Below, one piece after another: positions 43,302 through 53,000 of a stretch of DNA of 64,000 bases. Source of the DNA: Rhodobacteraceae bacterium (ex Bugula neritina AB1) (GTDB taxonomy: Bacteria; Pseudomonadota; Alphaproteobacteria; Rhodobacterales; Rhodobacteraceae); NCBI GenBank assembly GCA_001730095.1, contig MDLF01000046.1, forward strand, positions 60,149 to 124,148, read 5' to 3'. The notes beneath the pieces were generated by a model that was not told where the DNA came from, ran no database searches, and worked only from the letters and a program-made list of their open reading frames with translations. Position 1 is the first letter of the stretch, and the number at the start of each line of letters is the position of its first letter. Both the position numbers and the translations under genes were made by a program.

Positions 43302-43820
43302 CTAGCGGCCAGCAGCCCTGCGCTTCTCCAGTTCTTTCTGCAGCCGCTTCAGCGACTGCGAGACGATCAGCTTATGCGCCGGCCTGACCGGCAGCATGTA
43401 GATGCGGCCAAACAGGGTATGGGTGACCACTGATGTGGTAAGGCTGAGCACACCGCTGTTGCAGCAGACGCAGGTCATCACATCCAGGTGCCGGTCCCGC
43501 GCGGTGAGGGTCAGCAGCTGGTCAGATGCGGCCTCCACCAGGAAGAAATCGAGCATGTCTCCCGTTTTCACATCTGCGCGCTGCTGACCAGAAAAGCCGC
43601 CGACACGCTTCACGCCGAACAACGCTGACATGGCATCACGCAGCCAAAAGGCCAGTTTCAACCCGGGCAGCGGCTGTTTGTGAATGATGTTCCAAGCCTC
43701 CAGCGGGGTGACCGGAACCGGCAAAACCAGCGATTGCGTATCAAGAAAATCCAGCTCCCCGGCCGGAGCTAGAACCTGGATGCGGGCCGTTGCTGCACGG
43801 GCGAGGCTGTTTGACGGCAT
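43302..43820 (-). CDS. DUF2867 family protein
   Basis: 172 residues. 'PLPGLKLAFWLRDAMSALFGVKRVGGFSG' and 'FFLVEAASDQLLTLTARDRHLDV' match DUF2867, a SRPBCC-like small family of unknown function, often found beside oxidoreductases. There is a double cysteine 'CVCC' at about 117. It has no signal peptide. Stands alone between convergent and same-strand neighbours. Confidence 0.75.
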   Translation of the reverse strand: MPSNSLARAATARIQVLAPAGELDFLDTQSLVLPVPVTPLEAWNIIHKQPLPGLKLAFWLRDAMSALFGVKRVGGFSGQQRADVKTGDMLDFFLVEAASDQLLTLTARDRHLDVMTCVCCNSGVLSLTTSVVTHTLFGRIYMLPVRPAHKLIVSQSLKRLQKELEKRRAAGR

Positions 43821-43939
43821 GGCCTGTCTTTCTGAGGTTTTTGGATTTCTTGCAGATGTTCAGATCTTGCAGATACTTAGGTGAAAAAATGCAACAAGCA
43901 AGGCCGTGCAGGGCATGCCCCAGTTTTATGGCCCCGCGT

Positions 43940-44425
43940 TTAAGATGGTGCGATCTGCATCACGATACAGGTGGTGGAGCCGGTGGCAAAAAGGCGTCCG
44001 TCCGCAACTCCGCGCAACGCACCATGGGCAACGCCGGTGGAGCGACCCACGTGATCGATGCTGCCGGTGCAATCAATCAGGGTGCCAAGCGGGATGGGCC
44101 GCAGAATGTTGATCTTGTATTCCAAGGTTGTATAGACCGAGCCCCGCGGCACTTTGGTCATCACCGAACAGGCCATGGCGCTGTCCAGCAGCGTGCCGTA
44201 CCAGCCGCCATGCACGGTGCCCATCGGGTTGCAGACGTGGAATTCCGGGGTGCCGCGAAACACGACCTGGCCGTCTTCGACCGAATGCAGATAAAAGCCC
44301 AGCGTCTTTGCAATTGGCGGGCCGGGCAGGCGGCCCTCCAGAATGCCTTGCATGAACTCCAGCCCGGAGATCCCGGTCGTCTGCTCCAGCGTCAGAAGGT
44401 CAGCGGGTTTTTCAGCGTAGAACAT
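43940..44425 (-). CDS. PaaI-type hotdog thioesterase
   Basis: 161 residues. 'FHVCNPMGTVHGGWYGTLLDSAMACSV' is the HGG-type hotdog helix of PaaI/4HBT thioesterases, with 'LEYKINILRPI' on the next strand. It hydrolyses an acyl- or aryl-CoA that cannot be named here. An independent gene, 60 bp downstream of metF on the same strand. Confidence 0.88.
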   Translation of the reverse strand: MFYAEKPADLLTLEQTTGISGLEFMQGILEGRLPGPPIAKTLGFYLHSVEDGQVVFRGTPEFHVCNPMGTVHGGWYGTLLDSAMACSVMTKVPRGSVYTTLEYKINILRPIPLGTLIDCTGSIDHVGRSTGVAHGALRGVADGRLFATGSTTCIVMQIAPS

Positions 44426-44485
44426 GGCGCGGGTCCTTGGGCAGTTATGCCGCCATTAGAAACCGCGCCGCCATGGGCGCAACGT

Positions 44486-45355
44486 TTACGCCACGTTCTG
44501 CAGCGACACTTTGGGTGTGACGCCCAGGGCAAAGCAGACATCGCGGGTCAGCTCGGGCCGGTTCAGCGTGTAAAAATGCAGCCTGTCCACGCCGCCCTCC
44601 AGCAGATCAGAGCAGAGCTCGGTGCAGAGTGCGGTGGCCAGCAGCTCCTCACGGTCATCGCGCAGCGCCTTGTCGAACGCATTTTCAACCCAGTCCGGGA
44701 TAATGGTGCCGCAGCGTTTGGCAAAGTTGCGCGCTCCCTTCCAGTTCTCGATCGGCAGAATGCCGGGGGTGAGCCTGCTGCCGTCAATACCGGCCTTTTC
44801 GCAGGCATCGCGGAAACGGAAGAAGGTGTCAGCCTCAAAGAAGAATTGGGTCAGCGCCTCATCCGCACCGGCATCCAGCTTGCGCTTCAGCCATTCGACA
44901 TCGGCGGCTTGATCCGCGGCTTCCGGATGGCGGTCCGGGTAGGCGCCAACCTTGATCTTGAAGTCGCCGCGCGCCTTCAGCCCCTTGATCAGCTCAACCG
45001 AATTGGCAAAGCCTTCGGGATGCGGGGTGAACCTGCCTTCGCCCTTGGGCGGGTCGCCGCGCAGGGCGACAATCTCGGTCACGCCAGCGGCCGCAAACTG
45101 ATCCGCGATCTCCAGCGTTTCGGCCTTGGAGGCGTTCACGCAGGTCAGATGCGCGGCCACATTCAGGCCGGAGGATTTGTGCAGCGTCGCAACCGCATCG
45201 CGGGTCAGGCTGCGCGTGGTGCCGCCTGCACCATAAGTCACCGACACAAAACGCGGGTCCATCGGAGCGAGGACTTGCACGGTGTCCCAAAGCCGGAAAG
45301 AGGCTTCGAGATTTTGCGGCGGGAAGAATTCAAAGGAAATCTTGGGCGTCGTCAT
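44486..45355 (-). CDS. metF: Methylenetetrahydrofolate reductase
   Basis: 289-residue TIM barrel that makes 5-methyl-tetrahydrofolate for methionine synthesis. 'ISFEFFPP' (catalytic glutamate), 'FVSVTYGAGGTTR', 'AAHLTCV', 'IVALRGDPP' and 'PGILPI' are the family landmarks. It is divergent from a metR-like regulator gene, the classical arrangement, with 100 bp between starts. Confidence 0.95.
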   Translation of the reverse strand: MTTPKISFEFFPPQNLEASFRLWDTVQVLAPMDPRFVSVTYGAGGTTRSLTRDAVATLHKSSGLNVAAHLTCVNASKAETLEIADQFAAAGVTEIVALRGDPPKGEGRFTPHPEGFANSVELIKGLKARGDFKIKVGAYPDRHPEAADQAADVEWLKRKLDAGADEALTQFFFEADTFFRFRDACEKAGIDGSRLTPGILPIENWKGARNFAKRCGTIIPDWVENAFDKALRDDREELLATALCTELCSDLLEGGVDRLHFYTLNRPELTRDVCFALGVTPKVSLQNVA

Positions 45356-45398
45356 GCTCGGGGTCTCTCGCTAGGTTGATTTCACCTCTTGTTGCATG

Positions 45399-45414
45399 GT
45401 CTCATACGTGAGAC
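45399..45414. promoter_or_regulatory. Candidate operator between metF and metR
   Basis: GTCTCA, TACG, TGAGAC forms an inverted repeat in the 100-bp divergent region. It is not the enteric TGAA-N5-TTCA box, so MetR binding here is an inference from position. Confidence 0.4.
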
Positions 45415-45455
45415 AATTTCATAATTCTCAAGAACAACATGAGTGATCTGATAGG

Positions 45456-46361
45456 ATGCACATCGAATTTCGCCATCTGCGCACCATCAAGGCCATCCAT
45501 GAGGCCGGGGGGCTGGCAAGGGCTGCTGAGCAGCTGAATATCACCCAAAGCGCGTTGAGCCATCAGGTGAAAGGGCTGGAGGATCAGGCCGGTGTCGAGC
45601 TGTTCATCCGGCGCTCCAAGCCGATGAAACTGTCGCCGGCAGGACTGCGGCTTTTGCGGCTGGCAGAGCAGGTTTTGCCGCAAGTGGAAGCCACACAAGC
45701 GGAATTTTCCTCGCTTCGTGACGGCAACACCGGCCGGATGCATATCGCCATTGAATGCCACGCCTGTTTTGAGTGGCTGTTTCCGGTGCTGGAAGGGTTC
45801 CGCAGGAACTGGGGCGATGTAGATGTGGATATCCGTCCGGGCCTGGCCTTTGATGCGCTGCCTGCACTGCAGAAAGAGGAGGTGGATCTGGTGGTGTCCT
45901 CCGACCCGGAGGATATCGCCGGTGTCGAGTTTATCGAGCTGTTTGATTACAATGCCGTGTTTGTTGCCTCGGCGCAGCATCCGCTTGCCGCAAAACCCTT
46001 TGTCGAGGCTGCGGATTTCATCGGGCAGAACCTGATCACCTACCCGGTTGAAAAGGCCCGGCTGGATGTGTTCAGCCAGTTGCTGATCCCGGCAGGCGTC
46101 GAACCTGCCTCGATCCGCCAGGTGGAGCTGACGGCGGTGATCCTCTTGCTGGTGGCCTCCAACCGCGGGGTGTCGGTGTTGCCGGACTGGGTGGTGCGGG
46201 AGGTGAAATATTCCTCCGACTATGTGACCCGGCCGCTCACCAAATCGGGGATCACCCGCAGGCTCTATGCGGCGATCCGGGCGGATGACCGCGAAAAACC
46301 CTTCATGCAGGAGCTGATCCGGCTGGCCAAGGTCGAGGCCCGCAAGCTGCAGCTTCTGTAA
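45456..46361 (+). CDS. metR: LysR family regulator, probable MetR
   Basis: 301 residues. The start 'MHIEFRHLRTIKAIHEAGGLARAAEQLNITQSALSHQVKGLEDQAGVELFIRRSKPMKLSPAG' is typical of MetR, as is 'ECHACFEWLFPVLEGFR'. MetR activates methionine genes with homocysteine as coinducer. Divergent from metF. An 11-bp hairpin with an inner hairpin (46380-46425) follows the gene. Confidence 0.9.
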   Translation: MHIEFRHLRTIKAIHEAGGLARAAEQLNITQSALSHQVKGLEDQAGVELFIRRSKPMKLSPAGLRLLRLAEQVLPQVEATQAEFSSLRDGNTGRMHIAIECHACFEWLFPVLEGFRRNWGDVDVDIRPGLAFDALPALQKEEVDLVVSSDPEDIAGVEFIELFDYNAVFVASAQHPLAAKPFVEAADFIGQNLITYPVEKARLDVFSQLLIPAGVEPASIRQVELTAVILLLVASNRGVSVLPDWVVREVKYSSDYVTRPLTKSGITRRLYAAIRADDREKPFMQELIRLAKVEARKLQLL

Positions 46362-46379
46362 AGGCTGCAGGGTGGGGAG

Positions 46380-46425
46380 GCGCGGAGCGGCCTGCGCCGT
46401 TCCGGCGCCTGTGCCCGCTCCGCGC
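46380..46425. terminator. Nested hairpin between metR and the convergent reductase
   Basis: GCGCGGAGCGG (46380-46390) pairs with 46415-46425, and GCGCC/GGCGC (46394-46408) pairs inside. It lies between convergent 3' ends; no T run. Confidence 0.6.
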
Positions 46426-46457
46426 GGTTGCGTGATCCGGCGGGCGCGGCGTCTGGG

Positions 46458-47477
46458 TCAGACCAGTTTGACGATCTGCTTGCCGGTATTGCCGCCCTGC
46501 AGCATCGACAGGAATGTCTTGGGGGCGTTCTCCAGCCCTTCGGCGATGTCTTCCAGATACTTGATGCTGCCGCTGGCAACCATCGGGCCCGCTTCGCGCA
46601 GGAAATCGCCGTAGCGGTGGTAGTGGTTGAAGATGATGAAGCCGTTCACAGACAGGAATTTGACCAGCACATCGCGCCAGATCGCCGGAGCCGTCAGGCT
46701 GGTCTGGGCGCCCTCGTACCAGGCGATCATGCCGCAGACTGGAATGCGGCCGAAACTGTTCATCAGTGGCAGCACCGCTTCCAGCACTTTGCCGCCGACA
46801 TTTTCATAATAGATGTCGATGCCGTCCGGGCATTCTGCTGCCAGCGCCTCGCGGAGGGCTTCGGAACTGTCATAGGCGCGGTGATCAAGGCAGGCGTCAA
46901 AGCCGAAGGTTTCAACTGCCAGTTTGCACTTGTCAGGTCCCCCCGCGATGCCAACCACACGCAGGCCTTTCTGCTTGGCCAGCTGCCCGACCATTGATCC
47001 GACCGGGCCGGTGGCGGCGGCAACCACCAGGGTTTCGCCCGCCTGCGGGCGCCCATAGGCGTCCAAGCCATGCCATGCGGTAAACCCCGGCATGCCGAGA
47101 ACGCCGAGCGCAGTGGTGAGCGGTGCCAGTCCCGGCTCCAGTTTGCGGATGTCCGAGGCTTTGGCGCAGGCATGGCTGGCCCAGCCGAACATGCCCAATG
47201 CAAAGTCGCCGGGTTGGAAATCCGGGCTGTTGGAGGCAAACACCTCGCCGACGCCGCCTGCGGTCATGGTCTCACCAATCTCCACTGGCGGGGCATAGGA
47301 TTTGCCTGCGTTCATGCGGCCGCGCATGTAAGGGTCCAGCGACATATAGTGAACCTTTACAAGCACTTCACCCTCAGATGGCTGGGGCAGGCTGACGCTT
47401 TCCAGACGGAAATTTTCTTCGCTGGCCTGTGCGTCCGGGCGGCTGGCAAGCACGATACGCTGCATTTGTCCTGTCAT
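46458..47477 (-). CDS. NADP-dependent medium-chain oxidoreductase (CurA-like)
   Basis: 339 residues of the zinc-independent leukotriene-B4-dehydrogenase/curcumin-reductase branch: 'YMSLDPYMRGRMN', 'TALGVLGMPGFTAWHGL', nucleotide motif 'AAATGPVGSMVGQLAKQKG', and 'YYENVGGKVLEAVLPLMN'. Reduces alkenal/one double bonds with NADPH. AAGGA precedes the ATG at 47477. No operon. Confidence 0.9.
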   Translation of the reverse strand: MTGQMQRIVLASRPDAQASEENFRLESVSLPQPSEGEVLVKVHYMSLDPYMRGRMNAGKSYAPPVEIGETMTAGGVGEVFASNSPDFQPGDFALGMFGWASHACAKASDIRKLEPGLAPLTTALGVLGMPGFTAWHGLDAYGRPQAGETLVVAAATGPVGSMVGQLAKQKGLRVVGIAGGPDKCKLAVETFGFDACLDHRAYDSSEALREALAAECPDGIDIYYENVGGKVLEAVLPLMNSFGRIPVCGMIAWYEGAQTSLTAPAIWRDVLVKFLSVNGFIIFNHYHRYGDFLREAGPMVASGSIKYLEDIAEGLENAPKTFLSMLQGGNTGKQIVKLV

Positions 47478-47668
47478 CGGGGTGTTCCTTGTTCTGTTTG
47501 CCCCGGAATGTGATCCGGCCAGAGATGGAATTCAACCATTCCAGCCGCAGTAACCGAGCGTCACGGCCGTTAGCCTCTTTGGGGCATAACCCCTTGGCAA
47601 GCGCAGACTGGGAGCGTATAGGCACGGCTTGACCCGGCATCTCCCCGACGTGACAGGATTCTGCAGAC

Positions 47669-48454
47669 ATGATTGGCAGCGCAAACCTCAATGTGATGAT
47701 CAAGGCCGCCCGCAAGGCAGGCCGTTCCCTGGTGAAAGATTTCCGCGAGGTGGAGAACCTGCAGGTGTCGATGAAAGGCGCGGGAGATTTTGTCTCCAGG
47801 GCTGACATCGCCGCCGAGAAGATCATCAAGGAAGAGCTGCGCAACGCGCGTCCGACCTATGGCTGGCTGGCCGAAGAGGGCGGCGAGGAAGACGGCGAGG
47901 ATCCGACGCGCCGCTGGATTGTCGACCCGCTGGACGGCACCACCAACTTTCTGCACGGGCTGCCGCACTGGGCGATTTCCATTGCGCTGGAGCATAAGGG
48001 CCAGATCGTCGCCGGTGTGGTCTATGACGCCGCCAAGGATGAGATGTTCTTTGCTGAAAAGGGTGCTGGCGCCTGGATGAACGACACCCGCATCCGTGTG
48101 TCAGGACGCCATCGGATGATCGAGTCGATCTTTGCCACCGGCGTGCCGTTCGGCGGCCGCGCCGACCTGCCGCTGACCCTGCAGGATCTGGCCCGCCTGA
48201 TGCCCGCCTGCGCCGGCGTGCGCCGCTGGGGCTCTGCCGCGCTGGACATGGCCTATGTGGCCGCAGGCCGCTATGAGGGCTTCTGGGAACGCCGTCTGAA
48301 CGCCTGGGATCTGGCCGCAGGCATCATCATCGTGAAAGAGGCCGGCGGCCTGGCCGAAGCCATCGACCGGGAAGCAGGCATCATCGACAGCGGCTCTGTG
48401 GTCTGCTCGAACGAGCCGATCTTCGAGAATTTCGCCAAGGTGATCCGCGGCTGA
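47669..48454 (+). CDS. suhB: Inositol-1-monophosphatase family protein
   Basis: 261 residues with the metal site 'EEGGEEDGEDPTRRWIVDPLDGTTNFLHG' at 66-95 and the second site 'LNAWDLAAGIIIVKEAGG'. Hydrolyses inositol or related monophosphates with Mg2+; in bacteria SuhB also participates in rRNA antitermination complexes. A terminator follows immediately. Confidence 0.93.
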   Translation: MIGSANLNVMIKAARKAGRSLVKDFREVENLQVSMKGAGDFVSRADIAAEKIIKEELRNARPTYGWLAEEGGEEDGEDPTRRWIVDPLDGTTNFLHGLPHWAISIALEHKGQIVAGVVYDAAKDEMFFAEKGAGAWMNDTRIRVSGRHRMIESIFATGVPFGGRADLPLTLQDLARLMPACAGVRRWGSAALDMAYVAAGRYEGFWERRLNAWDLAAGIIIVKEAGGLAEAIDREAGIIDSGSVVCSNEPIFENFAKVIRG

Positions 48455-48479
48455 ACTGGCAAGCAGGCTGAGACTATGA

Positions 48480-48506
48480 AACGCGGCCATTGCACCGCGT
48501 TTTTTG
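48480..48506 (+). terminator. Intrinsic terminator of suhB
   Basis: AACGCGG (48480-48486), 8-nt loop, CCGCGTT (48495-48501), then TTTTTG. Confidence 0.9.
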
Positions 48507-48554
48507 TTTCGTGTGGGGGCGCGGGCGCAGCCCGGCTGTCAGCCAGGCAGACGG

Positions 48555-48935
48555 TCATTGCTGATCAGAGGGATGGTTCACCCCGTCATTCCAGGGGATC
48601 TCGCCATAGGTTTCCGGATGCGTCCGCGGATTGGCGCCTTCGAGACAGCCCAGATTGACGCCGCATTCCCTGGGGTCCGAGCGGCGCTGATGGTGGGTGT
48701 AGATACCGCAGGTCTTGCAGAAATAGTGTTTCGCCGCATGGGTGCCCCAGGTATAGAGGCTGAGGTTCTCGGCCCCCTTCAGCACCTTCAGGCTGGCGGC
48801 AATGGCGGTAACCGCCGCTGCGCCGCGGCGGCGGCAAAAGGAACAATCGCAGCGCGCGGCAGAGGCAAGGCCGCTGGGGAACTCTGCCTCTATCTCAACA
48901 GTGCCGCAGTGGCAGATGGCGCGTAGAAGGGGCAT
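48555..48935 (-). CDS. GFA family zinc-binding protein
   Basis: 126 residues with the seven-cysteine pattern of glutathione-dependent formaldehyde-activating enzymes: 'ICHCGTVEIE', 'CDCSFCRRRG', 'YFCKTCGIYTHH'. The family mostly has unknown substrates. The start at 48935 follows AGGAAG; an upstream in-frame extension is not domain-like. Distinct from the DUF6151 copy at 14258. Confidence 0.88.
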   Translation of the reverse strand: MPLLRAICHCGTVEIEAEFPSGLASAARCDCSFCRRRGAAAVTAIAASLKVLKGAENLSLYTWGTHAAKHYFCKTCGIYTHHQRRSDPRECGVNLGCLEGANPRTHPETYGEIPWNDGVNHPSDQQ

Positions 48936-49131
48936 CAGAGCTTCCTTTCCTGACTGAATGTGAGCTGGGCCTTTAATATTTCCCCGTAAAATCTTCGAGC
49001 GCAGCTCTACCATTTTACATCCCCGATGCCTATCGGGGGAGCGGCCTGCGCTTTATCCAGTTGCGTGTTTCATGGTTTCGCAGGCCGCTTTTTCAAGCAC
49101 AGCTGTTGGAGGCGTGGGGCGGCCTGAGGCC

Positions 49132-49902
49132 TTACTTGCCCCAGGGTCCCGGACGCGGCTTCTTGCGCGGCAGTTTGGGGATGCGGCTGGCGGCGTATTC
49201 GTACTCATTCTCTGGATGTGGTGGCAGCCCTTGGGTCTTGTTCCAGAAACCCGGCCCGCCGCGGCGCAGCCACAGGGGCAGGCACAGGACCAGCCCCACC
49301 GCAAAACCGCCGGCATGGGCCCAATAGGCAACGCCGCCCTGATCCGGGTCGGCGCCAAGGCCGCCAAAGAATCGCATCACCAGCCACAGGCCCAGCATGA
49401 CAAAGGCGGGAATGGTGAAGATGCGGAAATAGATGATCAGCACCAGCAGGATATCGACGCGGGCCTTGGGGAACATCAACAGGTAGCCGCCCATCACGCC
49501 AGCTATGGCGCCGGAGGCGCCGACCGTTGGAACCCAGGAGCCGGGAGCCGAGTACACATGGATCAACCCGGCGCCGATGCCGCTGGCGAGGTAGAAGGCG
49601 AGGAAGGTGAGATGGCCCATCTCATCTTCCAGATTGTCGCCGAAGATCCACAAAAACAGCATGTTGCCGCCCAGATGCATCAGCCCTGCGTGGATGAACA
49701 TCGAAGTAAAAAGTGTCTCAAACCCGTTGCCCTTGCTGATTTCGGCCGGGACCACCGCATAGGCATCATAGAACAGGGCAAGTGCGCGGGGGGAAGCATA
49801 GCTGGCTGAATAGTAGAAATAGGCCAGGATATTCACCGCCATCAGCGCATAGACAACATAGGGTGTGCGGCCGGACGGGTTGTGATCTCGGATCGGAAAC
49901 AT
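49132..49902 (-). CDS. Rhomboid family intramembrane serine protease
   Basis: 256 residues, six helices. 'HAGLMHLGGNMLFLWIFGDNLED', the catalytic serine in 'VGASGAIAGVMGGYL' and the catalytic histidine in 'YWAHAGGFAVGL' identify a rhomboid. The C-terminus is a basic proline-rich tail. Cleaves membrane proteins within the bilayer; substrate unknown. Confidence 0.93.
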   Translation of the reverse strand: MFPIRDHNPSGRTPYVVYALMAVNILAYFYYSASYASPRALALFYDAYAVVPAEISKGNGFETLFTSMFIHAGLMHLGGNMLFLWIFGDNLEDEMGHLTFLAFYLASGIGAGLIHVYSAPGSWVPTVGASGAIAGVMGGYLLMFPKARVDILLVLIIYFRIFTIPAFVMLGLWLVMRFFGGLGADPDQGGVAYWAHAGGFAVGLVLCLPLWLRRGGPGFWNKTQGLPPHPENEYEYAASRIPKLPRKKPRPGPWGK

Positions 49903-50019
49903 GGGGGAACGCTGGGCCGGAAATGGCCCTGCGTCAAGCGGTTAAGCGAAACAGGATGGTGATTTGAGCACCGCCCGGCGGCAAGCCGGGCAGCGCAGTT
50001 GTGTCGGGTGGTCTCTAGG

Positions 50020-53000
50020 TCAGGCGTTGCCACCCAAAAGCTGCGCATTGCCACCAGAGGCGGTGGTGTCGACGCAGACGTGGCGTTCTGCCAGCACGCG
50101 GGCGCGGTCGGGCTTGCCGGGGATCAAAGGGATGATCGGGCCGACGCGTCTGGCCAGCGCCTGTTCGATGTCCCGCCCGGTGGCCTCATCGCCCCACCAC
50201 AGGACACCGGCAATGCCTGCCATCGTTTCCAATCGGTTCAGGTCGAACATGCCATCCGTTTGCATGGCGGTGCCGCCCAGGCTGATCACGTGTTTGGCCT
50301 GCGCCTCGGCCGCCTCGGCGCCTGGCCCCATGCACAGAAGCGGCGGCCGGGCAAAAAGGGTCAGGCGGTTCGATTCACCGGTCGGACCGGGCAGGGTGGT
50401 GGTCACCGGCTGCGCAGGCACGCCGCTGATTGCGGGCAGCGCAGAGGTGGTCGTCTCCCACTGGCTGCTGCTTTGCTGCCGGTCCGGCGCGCAGAACCGG
50501 CTGAGGTAGTCGGGGCCGCCGGCCTTGGGACCGGTGCCCGAAAGCCCCTCGCCACCAAAAGGCTGGCTGCCAACAATGGCGCCGATCTGGTTGCGGTTCA
50601 CATAGAGGTTGCCCGCATGCACCCGGTCGCAGACATGCTGCACCCGGTCATCGATGCGGGTGTGCAGCCCAAAGGTGAGCCCGTAGCCGGTGGCGTTGAT
50701 GTCGTCGATGATCTTGTCCAGCTCCTGGGACTGGAAGCGCACCACATGCAGGACCGGGCCAAAGATTTCTTCTTCCATCCAGGCGATGTCCGGGATTTCG
50801 ATCAGGGTCGGCCCGACAAACGTGCCGGCCTGCGGTGGCCGGATTTCCTTCAGCACCCGGCCTTGCATGCGGGCCTTGGCAATATGGGCCAGGATGCCAG
50901 AGCGCGCCTTGTCGTCGATCACCGGGCCGCTGTCAGTGCTAAGATGCCAGGGGTCGCCCACCTGCAAAAGGTCCATCGCGCCCTGCAGCATCTCCAGCAC
51001 GTTGTCGGCGATGTCGTCCTGCAGGTAGAGGCAGCGCAGCGCTGAACAGCGCTGGCCTGCGGATTGAAAGGCGCTTTCGACGACCGATTGCACCGCTTGT
51101 TCGGGCAGCGCGGTGGAGTCGACGATCATCGCATTCAGCCCGCCGGTCTCGGCCACCAGTGGCGCCCCGGGGCGCATGGTGTCAGCCATGGTGGCGCGAA
51201 TGCGCATGGCAGTGGCGGTGGAGCCGGTGAAGCTGACGCCGGCAACCCGCGCATCGCCAGTAATGGCAGCGCCAACCTTGGAGCCGCGGCCCGGCAGCAG
51301 CTGCAGCGCATGGCGCGGCACGCCGGCCTCATGCAGCAGCTGCACCGCGCGATGGGCCACCAGCGGGGTGGGGTCGGCGGGTTTGGCCAGAACGCCGTTG
51401 CCGGTGGCCAGCGGTGCCGAGATCAGGCCGGTGAAAATCGCCAGTGGGAAATTCCACGGCGAAATGCTGGAGATCACGCCGGCGGGGTCTGCATCGGGGA
51501 TGCGGGCGGCGTAATAGCGCAGAAAGTCCACCGCCTCGCGCAGCTCGGCCACCGCATCGGGGATGGTCTTGCCAGCCTCGCGGGCCAGGATCGCAAACAG
51601 CTCGCCATAGTTTTCCTCGTAGAGATCGGCGGCCTTATTCAGCACGGCGGCACGTTCGCTGGCCGGGGCACTCCAGGGCGCTGCGGCAGCCAGTGCGGTT
51701 TCCAGATCCGCGCCGGAGCAATATCGCACCTTGCCCACCGGGCTGAGGTCGGCGGGGTTGGTCACATCCAGCGGCGCCTCGGGCCGGGCCTCGCCAGCGA
51801 TCAGCGGTCCGGCCTCCCAGGTGTGGGTCCGCCAGGGCGCGCGGGCGTCTTCGATGCGGGCAAGCGTCGGCGCATGGCCCAGATCGAAGCCCTTGGAATT
51901 GGGGCGTTCCGGTGCATAAAGCTCTGGCCCGGTTGGGATTTTGCAAGTGATGTCTGCAATCTCTGCAAAGGGATCGGCGGCGACCTCTTCGGGCGGGACG
52001 TTCTCGTCCACGATCTGGTTCACAAAGGAAGAGTTGGCGCCGTTTTCCAGCAGGCGGCGCACCAGATAGGCCAGCAGATCGCGGTGGGCGCCAACAGGTG
52101 CGTAGATCCGGCAGTTGGTCCTGTTCTGCTCCAGCACCATCTGATGCAATGTCTCTCCCATGCCATGCAGGCGCTGGAATTCATAAGCCGCATTATCGAT
52201 GGATTGGGCCATATGCAGGATGGCAGAGACGGTATGCGCGTTATGGGTGGCGAACTGCGGATAGATCCGGTCTGTCAGGTCCAAGAGCTTGCGGGCGTTG
52301 GAGATATAGGACACATCGGTCAGCGCCTTGGAGGTAAAGACCGGGAAGCCGTCGACGCCCTCAACCTGGGCGCGCTTGATCTCGGTATCCCAATAGGCGC
52401 CTTTTACCAAACGCACCATGAAGCGGCGGTCGTATTTCTCGGCCATCTCATGCAGGGCGTCAATTGCCAGCCCGGTGCGCGGGCCATAGGCCTGCACAAC
52501 CACGCCAAATCCGTCCCAGCCCGCCAGAGCCGGGTCCGAGACCACCGCGTCAATGACTTCCAGCGACAACGACAGGCGGTCGGCTTCCTCGGCGTCAACG
52601 TTGAGACCCATCTTGGCCGCTTTGGCCAACAGCGCCAGCGCCTTCAGGCGCGGCACCAGATGCTCCATCACACTGTTTTCCTGTGCCAGTTCATAGCGCG
52701 GGTGCAGGGCAGACAGCTTTACCGAGATGCCGGGATTCCTGCGGATGTCGTCGCTGTTGCAGGCGGCGGCAATGGATGAAATCGCCTTGGAATAGGCCAG
52801 ATGGTAACGGGCGGCGTCTGCCTCGGTGCGGGCAGCTTCGCCCAGCATGTCGTAGGAATAGCTATAGCCCTTGGCCTCCATCCCGGCAGCGCGGTCCATG
52901 GCGCTTTCGATGGTTTCGCCCAGCACGAATTGGCGGCCCATTTCCTTCATCGCGCGGCTGACAGCGGTGCGGATCACCGGTTCGCCCAGCCGCTTGATGG